Shown here piece by piece: positions 16,645 through 26,943 of a stretch of 44,414 nt of DNA. The notes under the pieces were generated by a model. It searched no databases. It was given only the letters and a program-made list of their open reading frames with translations, and had not been told where the DNA came from. A program made the translations under genes and the position numbers. Position 1 is the first letter of the stretch; each line of letters begins with the position of its first letter. The stretch comes from an uncultured Clostridia bacterium (lineage in GTDB: Bacteria; Bacillota; Clostridia; Oscillospirales; CAG-272), in the NCBI GenBank assembly GCA_947631245.1, contig CANRKP010000015.1:1-44414 (forward strand), in the 5' to 3' direction.

Positions 16645-16709
16645 GTTATCCTCCGTACTGCTGTATGAAAATAAAAAGTTGCAAAAATTTATTCATTTGG
16701 TGTCCGCCG

Positions 16710-17444
16710 TCACAGCTCAGCCTCATAAGAGAGCGCGGACATGACGTAGAGCGGCGCCGTCTCGCACCGCAGAATGCGCGGACCGAGCCCGCAGGCTGTC
16801 AACCCCGCCTCCGAGGCAAGCGCGGCCTCCTCCGGCGAAAAACCGCCTTCGGCTCCTATCATTGCGGAGACCGAAGCGCCGCGCCCGAGCTTTCCTTTGA
16901 CCGCGTCCTTCAGCGTCTGTCCCTTCTCATTTTCGTAGATAAAAAGAGGAACGTCGGCTTTTGAGGCTTCTTCGACGGCGGTTTTAAAATTCGTCATCTC
17001 CCCGACAGTCGGGGCAAGACCTCTTCCGCATTGCTTTGCCGCCTCGTATGCGATGCGCCTGCAGCGGGCGAGCCGCTTGCCGAAGGCGCCGCCGTCGGGG
17101 CGTGAGACGCATCTCTCCGACAGAAAAGGCATTATCGCCGACGTGCCGAGCTCGGTGCATTTTTCTATGACAAAGTCTAGCTTCTGCCCCTTCGGGTTCG
17201 CGATGTAAAGCGTGACGCGGCACGGCAGCTCGGAGCGGTCCTCCCTTTCGGAAACGACGCTGAGGGTGACTTTTTCTGGCCTCACATAGTCAAGACGGCA
17301 TTCGTACACGGTGCCGCCCGAGCATACCTCTAGCATATCTCCGACGGCGCACCGCAGAGAGAGCGCGATATGACGCGCGTCGTCTCCCGTTATTGTCAGA
17401 AGTCCGTCGACGTCCGGTCCCGAGTCGACAAAAAACCTCGGCAT
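16710..17444 (-). CDS. rsmE: 16S rRNA (uracil-1498-N3)-methyltransferase RsmE
   Basis: The product has 244 residues from the ATG at 17444, starting MPRFFVDSG, as family members do. It methylates U1498 of 16S rRNA using S-adenosylmethionine. The N-terminal PUA-like RNA-binding domain (1-70) is followed by a SPOUT domain with IANPKGQKLDFVIEKCTELG, MIGAEGGFSPEE and GLGPRILRCETAPL, the last two forming the knot that holds SAM. A longer frame reaching 17513 exists, but it would begin inside the sigma-A promoter at 17502-17530. GGGAGG sits 7 bases before 17444. It follows prmA on the same strand, the usual order, but can be transcribed on its own. Confidence 0.96.
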   Translation of the reverse strand: MPRFFVDSGPDVDGLLTITGDDARHIALSLRCAVGDMLEVCSGGTVYECRLDYVRPEKVTLSVVSEREDRSELPCRVTLYIANPKGQKLDFVIEKCTELGTSAIMPFLSERCVSRPDGGAFGKRLARCRRIAYEAAKQCGRGLAPTVGEMTNFKTAVEEASKADVPLFIYENEKGQTLKDAVKGKLGRGASVSAMIGAEGGFSPEEAALASEAGLTACGLGPRILRCETAPLYVMSALSYEAEL

Positions 17445-17501
17445 GGGGCACCTCCCGCCTACATAGGCATCACAAAAAAAGCATTCCTGCCTTGCCAATA
17501 C

Positions 17502-17530
17502 ATTATACAGCATTTTATACTATTTGTCAA
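17502..17530 (-). promoter_or_regulatory. Sigma-A promoter for rsmE
   Basis: On the minus strand TTGACA (17530-17525) is followed after exactly 17 bases by TATAAT (17507-17502). Both hexamers are perfect consensus. The rsmE ATG lies about 57 bases downstream. This gives rsmE expression independent of the heat-shock operon. Confidence 0.88.
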
Positions 17531-17649
17531 AGGCTTTTTTGTTGAAGATTGATAATATTATCTCCAATCTGTCCAAAAAACCGATTTGCCTTTGTTCAGT
17601 CATAAATACATCCGTCAAATAGTTCCTTTTGCTGGTATGGGGTATATTT

Positions 17650-18567
17650 TTATACAGTCAGTACAGCCGCGCACCATCCGTTTTCCGACGCTTTTTCGAC
17701 AAGCCTGTATCCGAGCGACAAAAACGCGTCCGTCACCTCTGCGGCACGCTCCTCTATGATGCCGGAAACTATGAGGTATCCGCCGGGGGCGAGATATCCG
17801 CCTACGTCCCCCGCCATGCGAAGGATGATGTCGGCGACGATGTTCGCCGCGATAAGGTCGTATTTTCCGCCTTTGTCGACATCGGCGAGCAGGTCGGACA
17901 CGCCGCACGTCACATTAGTCACACCGTTTTCCCTTATGTTCTCAGCCGTGATCCTCACGGCGACGGGGTCTATGTCATACGCAAAGCACTCGCCCGCGCC
18001 GAGCTTTGAGGCGCATATCGACAGTATCCCGCTGCCGCAGCCGAGATCAAGCATACGGCGCCCGGGCTTCATGTATTTTTCTATAAGACCGACGACGAGC
18101 CGCGTCGTCTCGTGAGTTCCTGTTCCAAACGCCATCCCGGGGTCCATAGTCACCGTGACTTCTCCCGGCGCGGCGTAGTATTTTTCCCACGCGGGGACGA
18201 TAACGACGCGCCCGAGCTTTATCGGATGATAGTACTGCTTCCACGTCTCAGCCCAGTCCTCTTCCGAAAGCCCGACGGTGGAGACGGTGACGTCCGCTCC
18301 GAGCGCACGGAAGCGGTCGCGCAGAAACGACACCGCCTCGCCAACCGATCTCTCGCTCGGTATGTAGACGGAGACGGACGCATGCTCCCTGTCGGCGTGG
18401 AGAACCGTCTCGTCGATAAGGTCGCCGTAAACGCCGTCGAGGATAAGCTCATCGAGATCTCCGTAATCCTCTATCCGTATCCTGTCGTCTATCATGCTCA
18501 TAACGGCGCACATCAGGTCGAGCAGTCCGCGCTCGCCGTATGCCTTAACCTCTGTCCATTCGTTCAT
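17650..18567 (-). CDS. prmA: Ribosomal protein L11 methyltransferase PrmA
   Basis: The product has 305 residues, family-typical. It trimethylates ribosomal protein L11 with SAM. The N-terminal substrate-recognition domain covers about 1-110. The Rossmann methyltransferase domain starts with DPGMAFGTGTHETT near residue 140, followed by the SAM loop MLDLGCGSGILSI near 170 and NIVADIIL near 240. All are diagnostic for PrmA. It follows dnaJ on the same strand, the common Firmicutes arrangement, but a hairpin separates them. GAGAGGTG precedes the ATG. Confidence 0.96.
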   Translation of the reverse strand: MNEWTEVKAYGERGLLDLMCAVMSMIDDRIRIEDYGDLDELILDGVYGDLIDETVLHADREHASVSVYIPSERSVGEAVSFLRDRFRALGADVTVSTVGLSEEDWAETWKQYYHPIKLGRVVIVPAWEKYYAAPGEVTVTMDPGMAFGTGTHETTRLVVGLIEKYMKPGRRMLDLGCGSGILSICASKLGAGECFAYDIDPVAVRITAENIRENGVTNVTCGVSDLLADVDKGGKYDLIAANIVADIILRMAGDVGGYLAPGGYLIVSGIIEERAAEVTDAFLSLGYRLVEKASENGWCAAVLTV

Positions 18568-18795
18568 GCGGCACCTCTCTTGTCCGTGCTTTTTTGTTGA
18601 TCATAAAAACTTCTCCCGCCGGCGTCCGGCAGGCGCTGTCTTTTTATTGTATCATATTTTCGAAAAAAAGAAAAGAGGGCGTAAAAAGTCCGTTTTTTCT
18701 AGGTTACGCCTTTAAAAAACGCGTTTTTCGCGGATGCCGTCCGATATTTTATTCAAATGCAGATAACCGTAATGCGAATGCCTAAAATTTCTTCC

Positions 18796-18837
18796 TGACA
18801 ACAAAAGTGCCGCGCCGGTTGGGGCTCACCGGCGCGG
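18796..18837 (-). terminator. Terminator-like hairpin after dnaJ
   Basis: CCGCGCCGGT (18810-18819) pairs perfectly with ACCGGCGCGG (18828-18837) around an 8-base loop. On the minus strand CACTTTTGTTGT follows, a U-rich but imperfect tract. It lies 13 bases after the dnaJ stop and probably ends or reduces the heat-shock transcript before prmA. Confidence 0.7.
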
Positions 18838-18850
18838 TCATGCTCTTTTT

Positions 18851-19996
18851 TTATTTATCCTTTTCGAAAAGGCGGCGGAATTTCTTTCGCTTTGCGTAGT
18901 TGTTTTCGCCGCATGAATCGGCGAAATCGGCAAGCAGCTTTTTCTGCTGCGGCGTGAGATTTTTCGGCACCTCTATCACTACTGTGAAATGCAGGTCTCC
19001 CTTTCTGCCTGCGTTGTTCACATACTGTATCCCGCGGCGGGCGAGCGTGAACGTCGTCCCCGTCTGTGTTCCCTCGGGGATATCGTAGTCCACAGTGCCC
19101 TCGAGCGTCGGCACCTTTATTGTTGCGCCGAGCGCCGCCTCCGCAAACGTGATCGGCACCTCGCAGTAAATATCGTATCCGTCCCGCTCGAACGTCTGAT
19201 GGTCGCGGACACCGACCGTGATTATGAGGTCTCCCGACGGACCGCCGTTTCTCCCCGCGTCGCCCTCGCCGCGAAGCGCTATGCGCTGCCCGTTGTCGAT
19301 GCCGGCGGGGATCGTGACCTCTATCTTTCTCGTTATCCTGATGTATCCGGTCCCGCGGCAGTTTTTGCACGGGTTCTTTATTATCTTTCCCGTCCCGCGG
19401 CACTTGTCGCATGCGTGCGAGGACTGCATCATTCCGAACGGGGTGCGCTGCGTCGTCGTGACCTGACCCGTGCCGTGACACGTCGGGCATGTCTCAGCGC
19501 TCGTTCCCTTTTCGGCTCCCGTCCCTCCGCACTCGTCGCATTTTACGATGCAGGGATAGTTGACCTCACGCTTGCAGCCAAACGCCGCCTCTTCAAACGA
19601 GACGAGCACCGACTGCATGACGTCGTCTCCCCTTCTCGGTCCGTTCCGACGGGACGAGCCGCCGCCTCCGAAACCTCCGAAGCCTCCGAATCCGCTGCCG
19701 AAAATGCTCGAAAGTATATCGCTGAAGTCGAAGTCCGACGCGTTGAAGCCGACGCCGCCCTTCGACGGATCGAACGCGTCGTGACCGAACTGGTCGTACT
19801 GCGAGCGCTTCTGCGGGTCCGAAAGGACGCCGTAGGCCTCGTTTATCTCCTTGAATTTCGCCTCGGCTTCCTTGTCGCCGGGGTTCATGTCGGGGTGATA
19901 TTTCTTGGCAAGCTGCCTGTAAGCGCGCTTCAGCTCGTCGTCCGTCGCCGTCTTGGAAACGCCGAGCACCTCATAGTAATCGCGTTTTTCCGCCAT
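18851..19996 (-). CDS. dnaJ: Chaperone protein DnaJ
   Basis: The product has 381 residues. It delivers unfolded proteins to DnaK and stimulates its ATPase. The J domain (1-70) has the essential HPD motif in [11 protein letters not shown] Gly/Phe-rich linker follows ([14 protein letters not shown], about 90-110). Four zinc-binding CxxCxGxG repeats lie at about 140-215 ([32 protein letters not shown]). The C-terminal substrate domains complete a type I DnaJ. It is the last heat-shock gene of the cluster, 97 bases after dnaK, with a GC-rich hairpin in the gap. Confidence 0.98.
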   Translation of the reverse strand: MAEKRDYYEVLGVSKTATDDELKRAYRQLAKKYHPDMNPGDKEAEAKFKEINEAYGVLSDPQKRSQYDQFGHDAFDPSKGGVGFNASDFDFSDILSSIFGSGFGGFGGFGGGGSSRRNGPRRGDDVMQSVLVSFEEAAFGCKREVNYPCIVKCDECGGTGAEKGTSAETCPTCHGTGQVTTTQRTPFGMMQSSHACDKCRGTGKIIKNPCKNCRGTGYIRITRKIEVTIPAGIDNGQRIALRGEGDAGRNGGPSGDLIITVGVRDHQTFERDGYDIYCEVPITFAEAALGATIKVPTLEGTVDYDIPEGTQTGTTFTLARRGIQYVNNAGRKGDLHFTVVIEVPKNLTPQQKKLLADFADSCGENNYAKRKKFRRLFEKDK

Positions 19997-20044
19997 AAGT
20001 AGTGATCCTTAAATAAGTTCAGATAAATGCTAAATGCGCGCGCC

Positions 20045-20063
20045 GCGGGGGAGCCTCCCCCGC
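20045..20063 (-). repeat. GC-rich hairpin between dnaK and dnaJ
   Basis: GCGGGGGA (20045-20052) pairs perfectly with TCCCCCGC (20056-20063) around a 3-base loop. No T-run follows on the minus strand. It may protect the dnaK message end or cut expression of dnaJ relative to dnaK. Confidence 0.6.
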
Positions 20064-20093
20064 AGCCGCGTTTGTGTTTTGTTTGACGGTGAC

Positions 20094-22046
<1,953 letters not shown>

Positions 22047-22121
22047 TTAAATTGACTTTTTTGCTATTTGAAAAGCGCTGTGATGTGCCGCGAGGAAGCC
22101 AGTCTCTCGACGCGCTTATTT

Positions 22122-22757
22122 TCAGGCGCCTTCGCCCGCGACGGTGACCGCCGCATAGCGGAGTATCTTGTCTCCGCGCCTGTATCCCTTCTGCCATACC
22201 GCGACGATGTGCCCCGGCTCCTGCTCGGACGCCTCCGCCATCGCCACCGCCGAATGCATCGCGGGGTCAAAGACGTCGCCGGGCTCGCCGAACTGCTCGA
22301 TGCCGAGCGAGGTTAGCAAGTCGGGCACTCCCTTTAATATGAGCTTCACGCCTTCGGCGAGCTTTTCGGGGTCCTGATACTGTGCGGCGCGGTCGAGATT
22401 GTCGAGCGTCGGCAAGAGCTTTGAGAGAGCGTCTGCATACGCGTCGCCGTATATCCCCTCGCGCTCCTTCTGACTGCGCTTTCTGAAGTTGTCGTATTCC
22501 GCGGCGAGACGCAGGTATTTGTCCTCGGCGTCCTTGGCTTTTGCCTCCGCCTCCTTCACCTTTGCCTCGAGCTCGCGCTTCTTTTTGTCGCGCTTTTTCG
22601 TGTGCTCCTCTTCCGCAGGCTCCGTGCCCTCGCTTTCACCGGGCTGTCCGTGTTCCGCAGCCTCGGGCGCGCCTTCTTCGGTCTCGGGCGTCTTCGGCTC
22701 CTGTTCTGTTGCGGCCTCGTCCTCGCCCTTTATACCTGTCTTTTCTTCATCCGTCAT
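22122..22757 (-). CDS. grpE: Nucleotide exchange factor GrpE
   Basis: The product has 211 residues from the ATG at 22757. The upstream in-frame GTG at 22769 overlaps the AAGGTGAGG ribosome binding site, so the shorter form is preferred. GrpE releases ADP from DnaK. Residues 1-60 are acidic and low-complexity (Glu/Lys/Pro). A long helix (about 55-110) contains YLRLAAEYDNFRKRSQKER, the family dimer motif. The C-terminal beta-domain carries GVPDLLTSLGIEQFG and GHIVAVWQKGYRRGDKILRY. It starts 30 bases after hrcA. Confidence 0.97.
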   Translation of the reverse strand: MTDEEKTGIKGEDEAATEQEPKTPETEEGAPEAAEHGQPGESEGTEPAEEEHTKKRDKKKRELEAKVKEAEAKAKDAEDKYLRLAAEYDNFRKRSQKEREGIYGDAYADALSKLLPTLDNLDRAAQYQDPEKLAEGVKLILKGVPDLLTSLGIEQFGEPGDVFDPAMHSAVAMAEASEQEPGHIVAVWQKGYRRGDKILRYAAVTVAGEGA

Positions 22758-22787
22758 GTCAAGCCTCACCTTGTCCTTGTCCTTTTG

Positions 22788-23900
22788 TTATTGTTTGCCG
22801 TCATCGGGCGTCTCATTCCCGGGCGGCAGAAGCTCGCGCGGCAGCTCGCCGTGAGATACCGCGTCCGAAATGCTGCCCGCAAGCCCTTCTATAAGCGTTA
22901 TGACGCGCGAATAATCCATGCGTCTCGGTCCGATAACTCCTATCGCGCCGACGACCTCGCCGTTATGTTTGATCGTGCGGAACACTATCGAAGAATTTCC
23001 GCCGACGTCGACGGCGTTTTCGCTGCCGATATACACATTCGTGTCGTCCGTCGGAGAATCCGAAACGAGCTTCACTATGTCGTCGCGCCTGTCTATCATC
23101 GACAAAAGATTTTTGACAGCCCTGATATCGGAATATTCCGGATACTGCAGGAGGTTGTCGACGCCGTCGACCTTGACCTCGCCGCCGCCTCCGCGCATCG
23201 CCTCGTATATGTTCTTTATTATCGGAGATATGAGCGCGCCCAAGCGCCCCATCTCCTCCTCCATCTTCATCATAACGGGCAGCGTTATCGACTCTGCCGT
23301 AACGCCCGCCGCGTACCTGTTCAGAAGAGAGGACAGCTTTGCGGCGTCGTCCTTTGTAAGCGGCTCCTCGCTGTATACTCGGACGGTCTTTATGTCGTCG
23401 TCCGTTACCATTATTATAAGAAGCAGGTCGTGCTCGTCGAGGAGCACCGTCTCGAACCGCTTGACGGTGCCGCCCGTGTGCCTCGGCATGACTGCGAGCG
23501 CCGTGTAGTTCGTCATCGAAGACGCGAGCTTTGCCGCAGTCTCAAGTATGCCGTCGAGCTCTGACATCTTCGCCGCCGCGACCGAATTCAGGCTCTCGAG
23601 CTCGCGCGTCGTCATGTCGTATCTCTGACGCAGCCAGTCGACGTAGAACCTGTACCCGAGTTCGGTCGGCACTCGTCCCGACGAGGTGTGGGGAGACTCG
23701 AGATACCCGCGCTCCTCGAGCGCCGCCATCTCGTTTCTTATCGTCGCTGACGAATATTCCCTGCCGCCTATGTTCGTCAATGCCTTTGAGCCGACGGGCT
23801 CGCCGTTTTTGATATGTGCATCCACTATCTCGCGCAGTATCAGCCGCTGGCGTTCGGTCAGCCCGCCGTCGTTATTTGTGCTTTCGCCGCGCGCTGACAT
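22788..23900 (-). CDS. hrcA: Heat-inducible transcription repressor HrcA
   Basis: The product has 370 residues, a little longer than the usual 340-350. It binds CIRCE operators and represses heat-shock genes; GroE keeps it active in other Firmicutes. The N-terminal winged helix reads LTERQRLILREIVDAH then YSSATIRNEMAALEERGYL. The GAF-like core and C-terminal VVGAIGVIGPRRMDYSRVI are diagnostic. It is the first gene of its own operon, so it is autoregulated through the CIRCE 25 bases upstream of the ATG. AGGAGG precedes the ATG. Confidence 0.97.
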   Translation of the reverse strand: MSARGESTNNDGGLTERQRLILREIVDAHIKNGEPVGSKALTNIGGREYSSATIRNEMAALEERGYLESPHTSSGRVPTELGYRFYVDWLRQRYDMTTRELESLNSVAAAKMSELDGILETAAKLASSMTNYTALAVMPRHTGGTVKRFETVLLDEHDLLLIIMVTDDDIKTVRVYSEEPLTKDDAAKLSSLLNRYAAGVTAESITLPVMMKMEEEMGRLGALISPIIKNIYEAMRGGGGEVKVDGVDNLLQYPEYSDIRAVKNLLSMIDRRDDIVKLVSDSPTDDTNVYIGSENAVDVGGNSSIVFRTIKHNGEVVGAIGVIGPRRMDYSRVITLIEGLAGSISDAVSHGELPRELLPPGNETPDDGKQ

Positions 23901-23924
23901 ACGAACCCCTCCTGCGGATGATTT

Positions 23925-23951
23925 TTAGCACTCAAAGATGCCGAGTGCTAA
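23925..23951. promoter_or_regulatory. CIRCE operator (HrcA binding site)
   Basis: TTAGCACTC (23925-23933), nine spacer bases and GAGTGCTAA (23943-23951) match the CIRCE consensus without a mismatch. It lies between the promoter and hrcA, so bound HrcA would block initiation of the whole operon. Confidence 0.98.
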
Positions 23952-23962
23952 CTGCTGAGTAT

Positions 23963-23991
23963 AATTTACCACGCACGGGGCGGTTTGTCAA
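23963..23991 (-). promoter_or_regulatory. Sigma-A promoter of the hrcA-grpE-dnaK-dnaJ operon
   Basis: On the minus strand TTGACA (23991-23986) is followed after 17 bases by TAAATT (23968-23963). A TATACT is five bases further on and could act as an alternative -10. The CIRCE sits just downstream, at about the start site. Confidence 0.8.
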
Positions 23992-24072
23992 GTATCAAAG
24001 GCAAAAAAATATTGAGGTTTTTGTGAATGTTGCGTGACAGAGCGCTAAAAAAGCGCCCCTGCGGCATTCCGC

Positions 24073-24107
24073 AAAAAAAACGTGGAGGCGCTTCCGTGCG
24101 CCTCCAC
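24073..24107 (-). terminator. Rho-independent terminator after the SanA-like gene
   Basis: On the minus strand a perfect 10-pair stem, GTGGAGGCGC against GCGCCTCCAC (24107-24098 and 24091-24082), is followed after one G by eight Ts (24080-24073). It lies 18 bases after the stop of the gene at 24126. Confidence 0.92.
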
Positions 24108-24125
24108 GCCATAAATATGTGCCCC

Positions 24126-24800
24126 TCACTCCGTCTCCCGCGCCGGGAGCGTAATTTTATCCCCGAGATATTTCGGCTCGGGCTTTGCAATAGTATATAT
24201 GAAGTCCTTGTTTCTCGCGAGCACCTCGCGAATATCCCTCATCGCCTGCCCCGCATACTGCCTTATGTCGGCATCCTTGCCGATCGCCTCGACTCCGAGC
24301 GCCTCCGCGATATAGAGCGCGCGGTAAAGATGGTATTTCTGCGTCACGATGACGATTTTTTCGGCAGAGAAAACATCGCGTGCGCGGTATATGCTCTCAT
24401 ATGTCGAAAATCCCGCATAATCGCAGACGAGCGCGTCCTCGGGCACTCCGAGCGACATCGCATACTCTCTCATCGCCGTCGACTCGTCGTAGTCCTTGCG
24501 CGAATTATCGCCCGACAGCAGGATGCACGGCGCCGCCCCGGCTTCGTAAAGCTGTGCGGCGGTCTTGATTCTGTCCGCAAGCATATCGCTCGGCGTGCCG
24601 TCCGGCTTGAGACCCGCGCCGAGCACAAGGATGCAGTCTGCGTCAAACGATACGGCCTCGTCCATGCCGACGAGCTTTTCCTTTGCCGCGCCGACGACAA
24701 CGCCGTTTATTATTAGCGCGTATACCGCAGCCGCGATCCCGAGCGCCGCGGCTGCGATCACGACGGCAAGGACCGCCCTCTTCGCTTTTTTCTTATCCAT
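24126..24800 (-). CDS. SanA/YdcF-like (DUF218) membrane protein
   Basis: The product has 224 residues. A basic N-terminus (DKKKAKR) leads into one membrane helix at about 8-32. The DUF218 domain at about 50-215 has DCILVLGAGLKPDGTPS, LLSGDNSRKDYDE, VTQKYHLYRALYIAEALG and the ending typical of SanA. SanA-like proteins affect envelope barrier properties and drug sensitivity; the molecular activity is not established. It is the last gene of the dCMP deaminase to dnaI run on this strand and is followed by a strong terminator. Confidence 0.88.
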   Translation of the reverse strand: MDKKKAKRAVLAVVIAAAALGIAAAVYALIINGVVVGAAKEKLVGMDEAVSFDADCILVLGAGLKPDGTPSDMLADRIKTAAQLYEAGAAPCILLSGDNSRKDYDESTAMREYAMSLGVPEDALVCDYAGFSTYESIYRARDVFSAEKIVIVTQKYHLYRALYIAEALGVEAIGKDADIRQYAGQAMRDIREVLARNKDFIYTIAKPEPKYLGDKITLPARETE

Positions 24801-24873
24801 AATATATACTATCTCCCGACATCCGTTTCACGATACCCGCGGCGTTTCCTTCATACTTTTATGAGCGTAGATT

Positions 24874-25845
24874 TTATTTTCCCCTGAGCTTTTCCGCCCT
24901 GACGTCGCGCCCCTCGAAGAGCAGCACCGAAAATCCGCCGAAAAGCCGGCTCGTTATCCTGTCGTCGTAGCGGCGTCTCAGCTCCTCCGCGTTCAGATTG
25001 GTGCTTATTATCATGCTGCGCCCGTACTGCACGCGCGTGTTCAGAAGATTGAGCAGGCACGACGACGCGAACTGGCGCTGAAGCTCGCAGCCGAGATCGT
25101 CTATTATGAGCAGATCGCAGTCAAAGTAACGCGACGTCGGGTCCTCGTCGCCCTCGCGGCGGTAGAACTGCCACCGCTCGAACTCCGAAAACATATTCTG
25201 CGCCGTCTCGTACTTTACGTCAAATCCGCGCTCGATTATGACGCCCGCCGCCGCCGTTGAAAGATGGGTCTTTCCGAGCCCCGTCCCGCCTATCAAAAGC
25301 AGGTTCGCGTCCCCGCTGCCGGAAAATCCCTCGGCATATGATCTCATAACGCTGTACGCGCGCGCTATCGTCTCGCTGCCGCTGTTGTAAGCTGGCGAAA
25401 ACGTCTCAAACGTCTGCGTTTTAAGTAGCTCTCCGATGCCCGAGCCCTCGTATCCCGAAAGGATCAGCGCCCGCCTTCTGCAGACGCACTCCTTCGTGCC
25501 GACAAATCCCGTGTCATGACATTTTTCGCATGTGTAGCGCGGCTCCGTATAATCCGCCGGATATCCCGCCTTTTTGAGGATTTCCTCCCGCCTTGCCTGA
25601 AGTGCGAGATTTTCCGCCTGTATCTTCGCTATCTTTACCTTCGGGTCCCCGATTTTGTCGCCTTTTCCGATAACGACGTCCGCTATTTTTGCCGCCGTCC
25701 GCCGCAGCTCTTTGTCGATTTCCTCGACCTCCGGCAGCTTTGCGTAAAGCGTCTTGAGCCTGCGCGCCGCCGCGGACTCCGCCTCAGCGCGCCTCTCGGC
25801 GAGCAGGGCGTTGACCTTTTCGTAATCCTCTCTTCTGTATCCCAT
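24874..25845 (-). CDS. DnaI/DnaC-type helicase loader ATPase
   Basis: The product has 323 residues from the ATG at 25845; an ATG six codons upstream overlaps the dnaD stop, while GGGGAG is well spaced for 25845. A zinc-finger-like segment CEKCHDTGFVGTKECVC lies near 100. The AAA+ core has Walker A GGTGLGKTHLS, Walker B DLLIIDDLG and a sensor in MIISTNLNAEELRRRY. DnaI-type proteins load the replicative DnaB helicase onto DNA. It is directly downstream of the DnaD homologue, the usual pairing in Clostridia, and the helicase itself is encoded at 38755-40089. Confidence 0.92.
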   Translation of the reverse strand: MGYRREDYEKVNALLAERRAEAESAAARRLKTLYAKLPEVEEIDKELRRTAAKIADVVIGKGDKIGDPKVKIAKIQAENLALQARREEILKKAGYPADYTEPRYTCEKCHDTGFVGTKECVCRRRALILSGYEGSGIGELLKTQTFETFSPAYNSGSETIARAYSVMRSYAEGFSGSGDANLLLIGGTGLGKTHLSTAAAGVIIERGFDVKYETAQNMFSEFERWQFYRREGDEDPTSRYFDCDLLIIDDLGCELQRQFASSCLLNLLNTRVQYGRSMIISTNLNAEELRRRYDDRITSRLFGGFSVLLFEGRDVRAEKLRGK

Positions 25846-25852
25846 ATGGCGT

Positions 25853-26839
25853 TTACTCCCCATTCTTACCGTCGCCGCTGCCGAGCGAGAGCCCGCGCTT
25901 CACGGCAAGGTCAAAGAAATCGTATGTATCAAACGTGCCGCCCGAAGCGTCGCTCTTCTTTGCGGGTCTGACCTCGTCGGGCGTGCGGAAGCCGAGCTCG
26001 TGCCAGCTCTCGAGCACCTTGTTCATATACGGCATTGAGGGCTTGCCGATAGCATCGACCGTCGCGTTGTACGCCGCCTCCATCATGTCGTAATCGTATC
26101 CGAAGGTGCGCGACCACCGCTCAAACATTTCGCGCTGCTTCGGGGTGAACGAGCTCTTCTCCATGCCAAGCAGATTTTTGACCTTGCTCTCGGTCGTGCC
26201 GCTCTGTTCGCGCCAGGAGAGATACTCGTCGAGAGATGTGGACGTATCTATTCCCCTTTCTACCATCGAATACGCCGTCGTCTCGACGTATTTGACGCCG
26301 CGTTTGCCGTGGCGCGCACAGTATGTGACGAGAAGGAGTATGTATTCGTCGTCGACACCGAGATATTCCCTCATAGAAAGGATGACGGCCGCCTCAGTCG
26401 AATTGAAGATGTGCCCTATCGCCTGCTGGCACTCGTTGAGAAGCGACCTTCTCTCGGGGGATGCCTCCATTATCGCCTCCGCCTCCTCGCCCGTCATCTC
26501 CGGCATCGTGCGCTTTCTTACGGGCGCGGACTTCTTTTCCGGCGCGGGCTTTGCGTCTTTGCCTCCGCTGCCGGCGGGATTGCCGTCGGCATCTCCGTCC
26601 GCCTCAAAGCCTATGATGCCCGCCCCGCGCCAGAACGACAGCGCCGAGTCGAAGACCTGCCTCGTTATGCCCGCCTTTTCGGCGACTGTGTCGGCATAGT
26701 CCTCGTAATCGCCCGTGCGCGGCTCGGAAAGGAGCGCCATCAGCGCCGCAAGCTCCTCGCGCGTCGCCGAGCTTATGCATTTTGCGGCCGCCTGCGGCAG
26801 ATTTATCACCGCGCCGCCGAAATTCACGAAAATCTTCAC
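25853..26839 (-). CDS. DnaD-domain replication initiation protein
   Basis: The product has 328 residues, start GTG with GGGAAA upstream. The N-terminal region (1-85) is winged-helix-like. A charged Lys/Pro linker follows (about 90-120). The DnaD/phage replication domains occupy the rest, with IGHIFNSTEAAVILSMREYLG, ILLLVTYCARHGKRGVKYVE and a C-terminal FGYDYDMMEAAYNATVDAIGKPSMPYMNKVLESW, whose YxxxIxxW-type end is a DnaD hallmark. DnaD/DnaB-type proteins remodel DNA at the origin and help recruit DnaI and helicase. Confidence 0.92.
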   Translation of the reverse strand: MKIFVNFGGAVINLPQAAAKCISSATREELAALMALLSEPRTGDYEDYADTVAEKAGITRQVFDSALSFWRGAGIIGFEADGDADGNPAGSGGKDAKPAPEKKSAPVRKRTMPEMTGEEAEAIMEASPERRSLLNECQQAIGHIFNSTEAAVILSMREYLGVDDEYILLLVTYCARHGKRGVKYVETTAYSMVERGIDTSTSLDEYLSWREQSGTTESKVKNLLGMEKSSFTPKQREMFERWSRTFGYDYDMMEAAYNATVDAIGKPSMPYMNKVLESWHELGFRTPDEVRPAKKSDASGGTFDTYDFFDLAVKRGLSLGSGDGKNGE

Positions 26840-26943
26840 TTCTTTTTCCCGCTTTTCGCCCGAAACAGCTTATGTTTCGGCACGCCGCTTTCCATACTTA
26901 CATATTTTTCCACAGTTTCAACAGACTTTTCCACAGGCTGACA

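Noticed and set aside
18640..18680. Possible promoter for prmA
   Set aside because: A TACAAT -10-like hexamer is present on the minus strand but the hexamer 17 bases upstream has little match to TTGACA.
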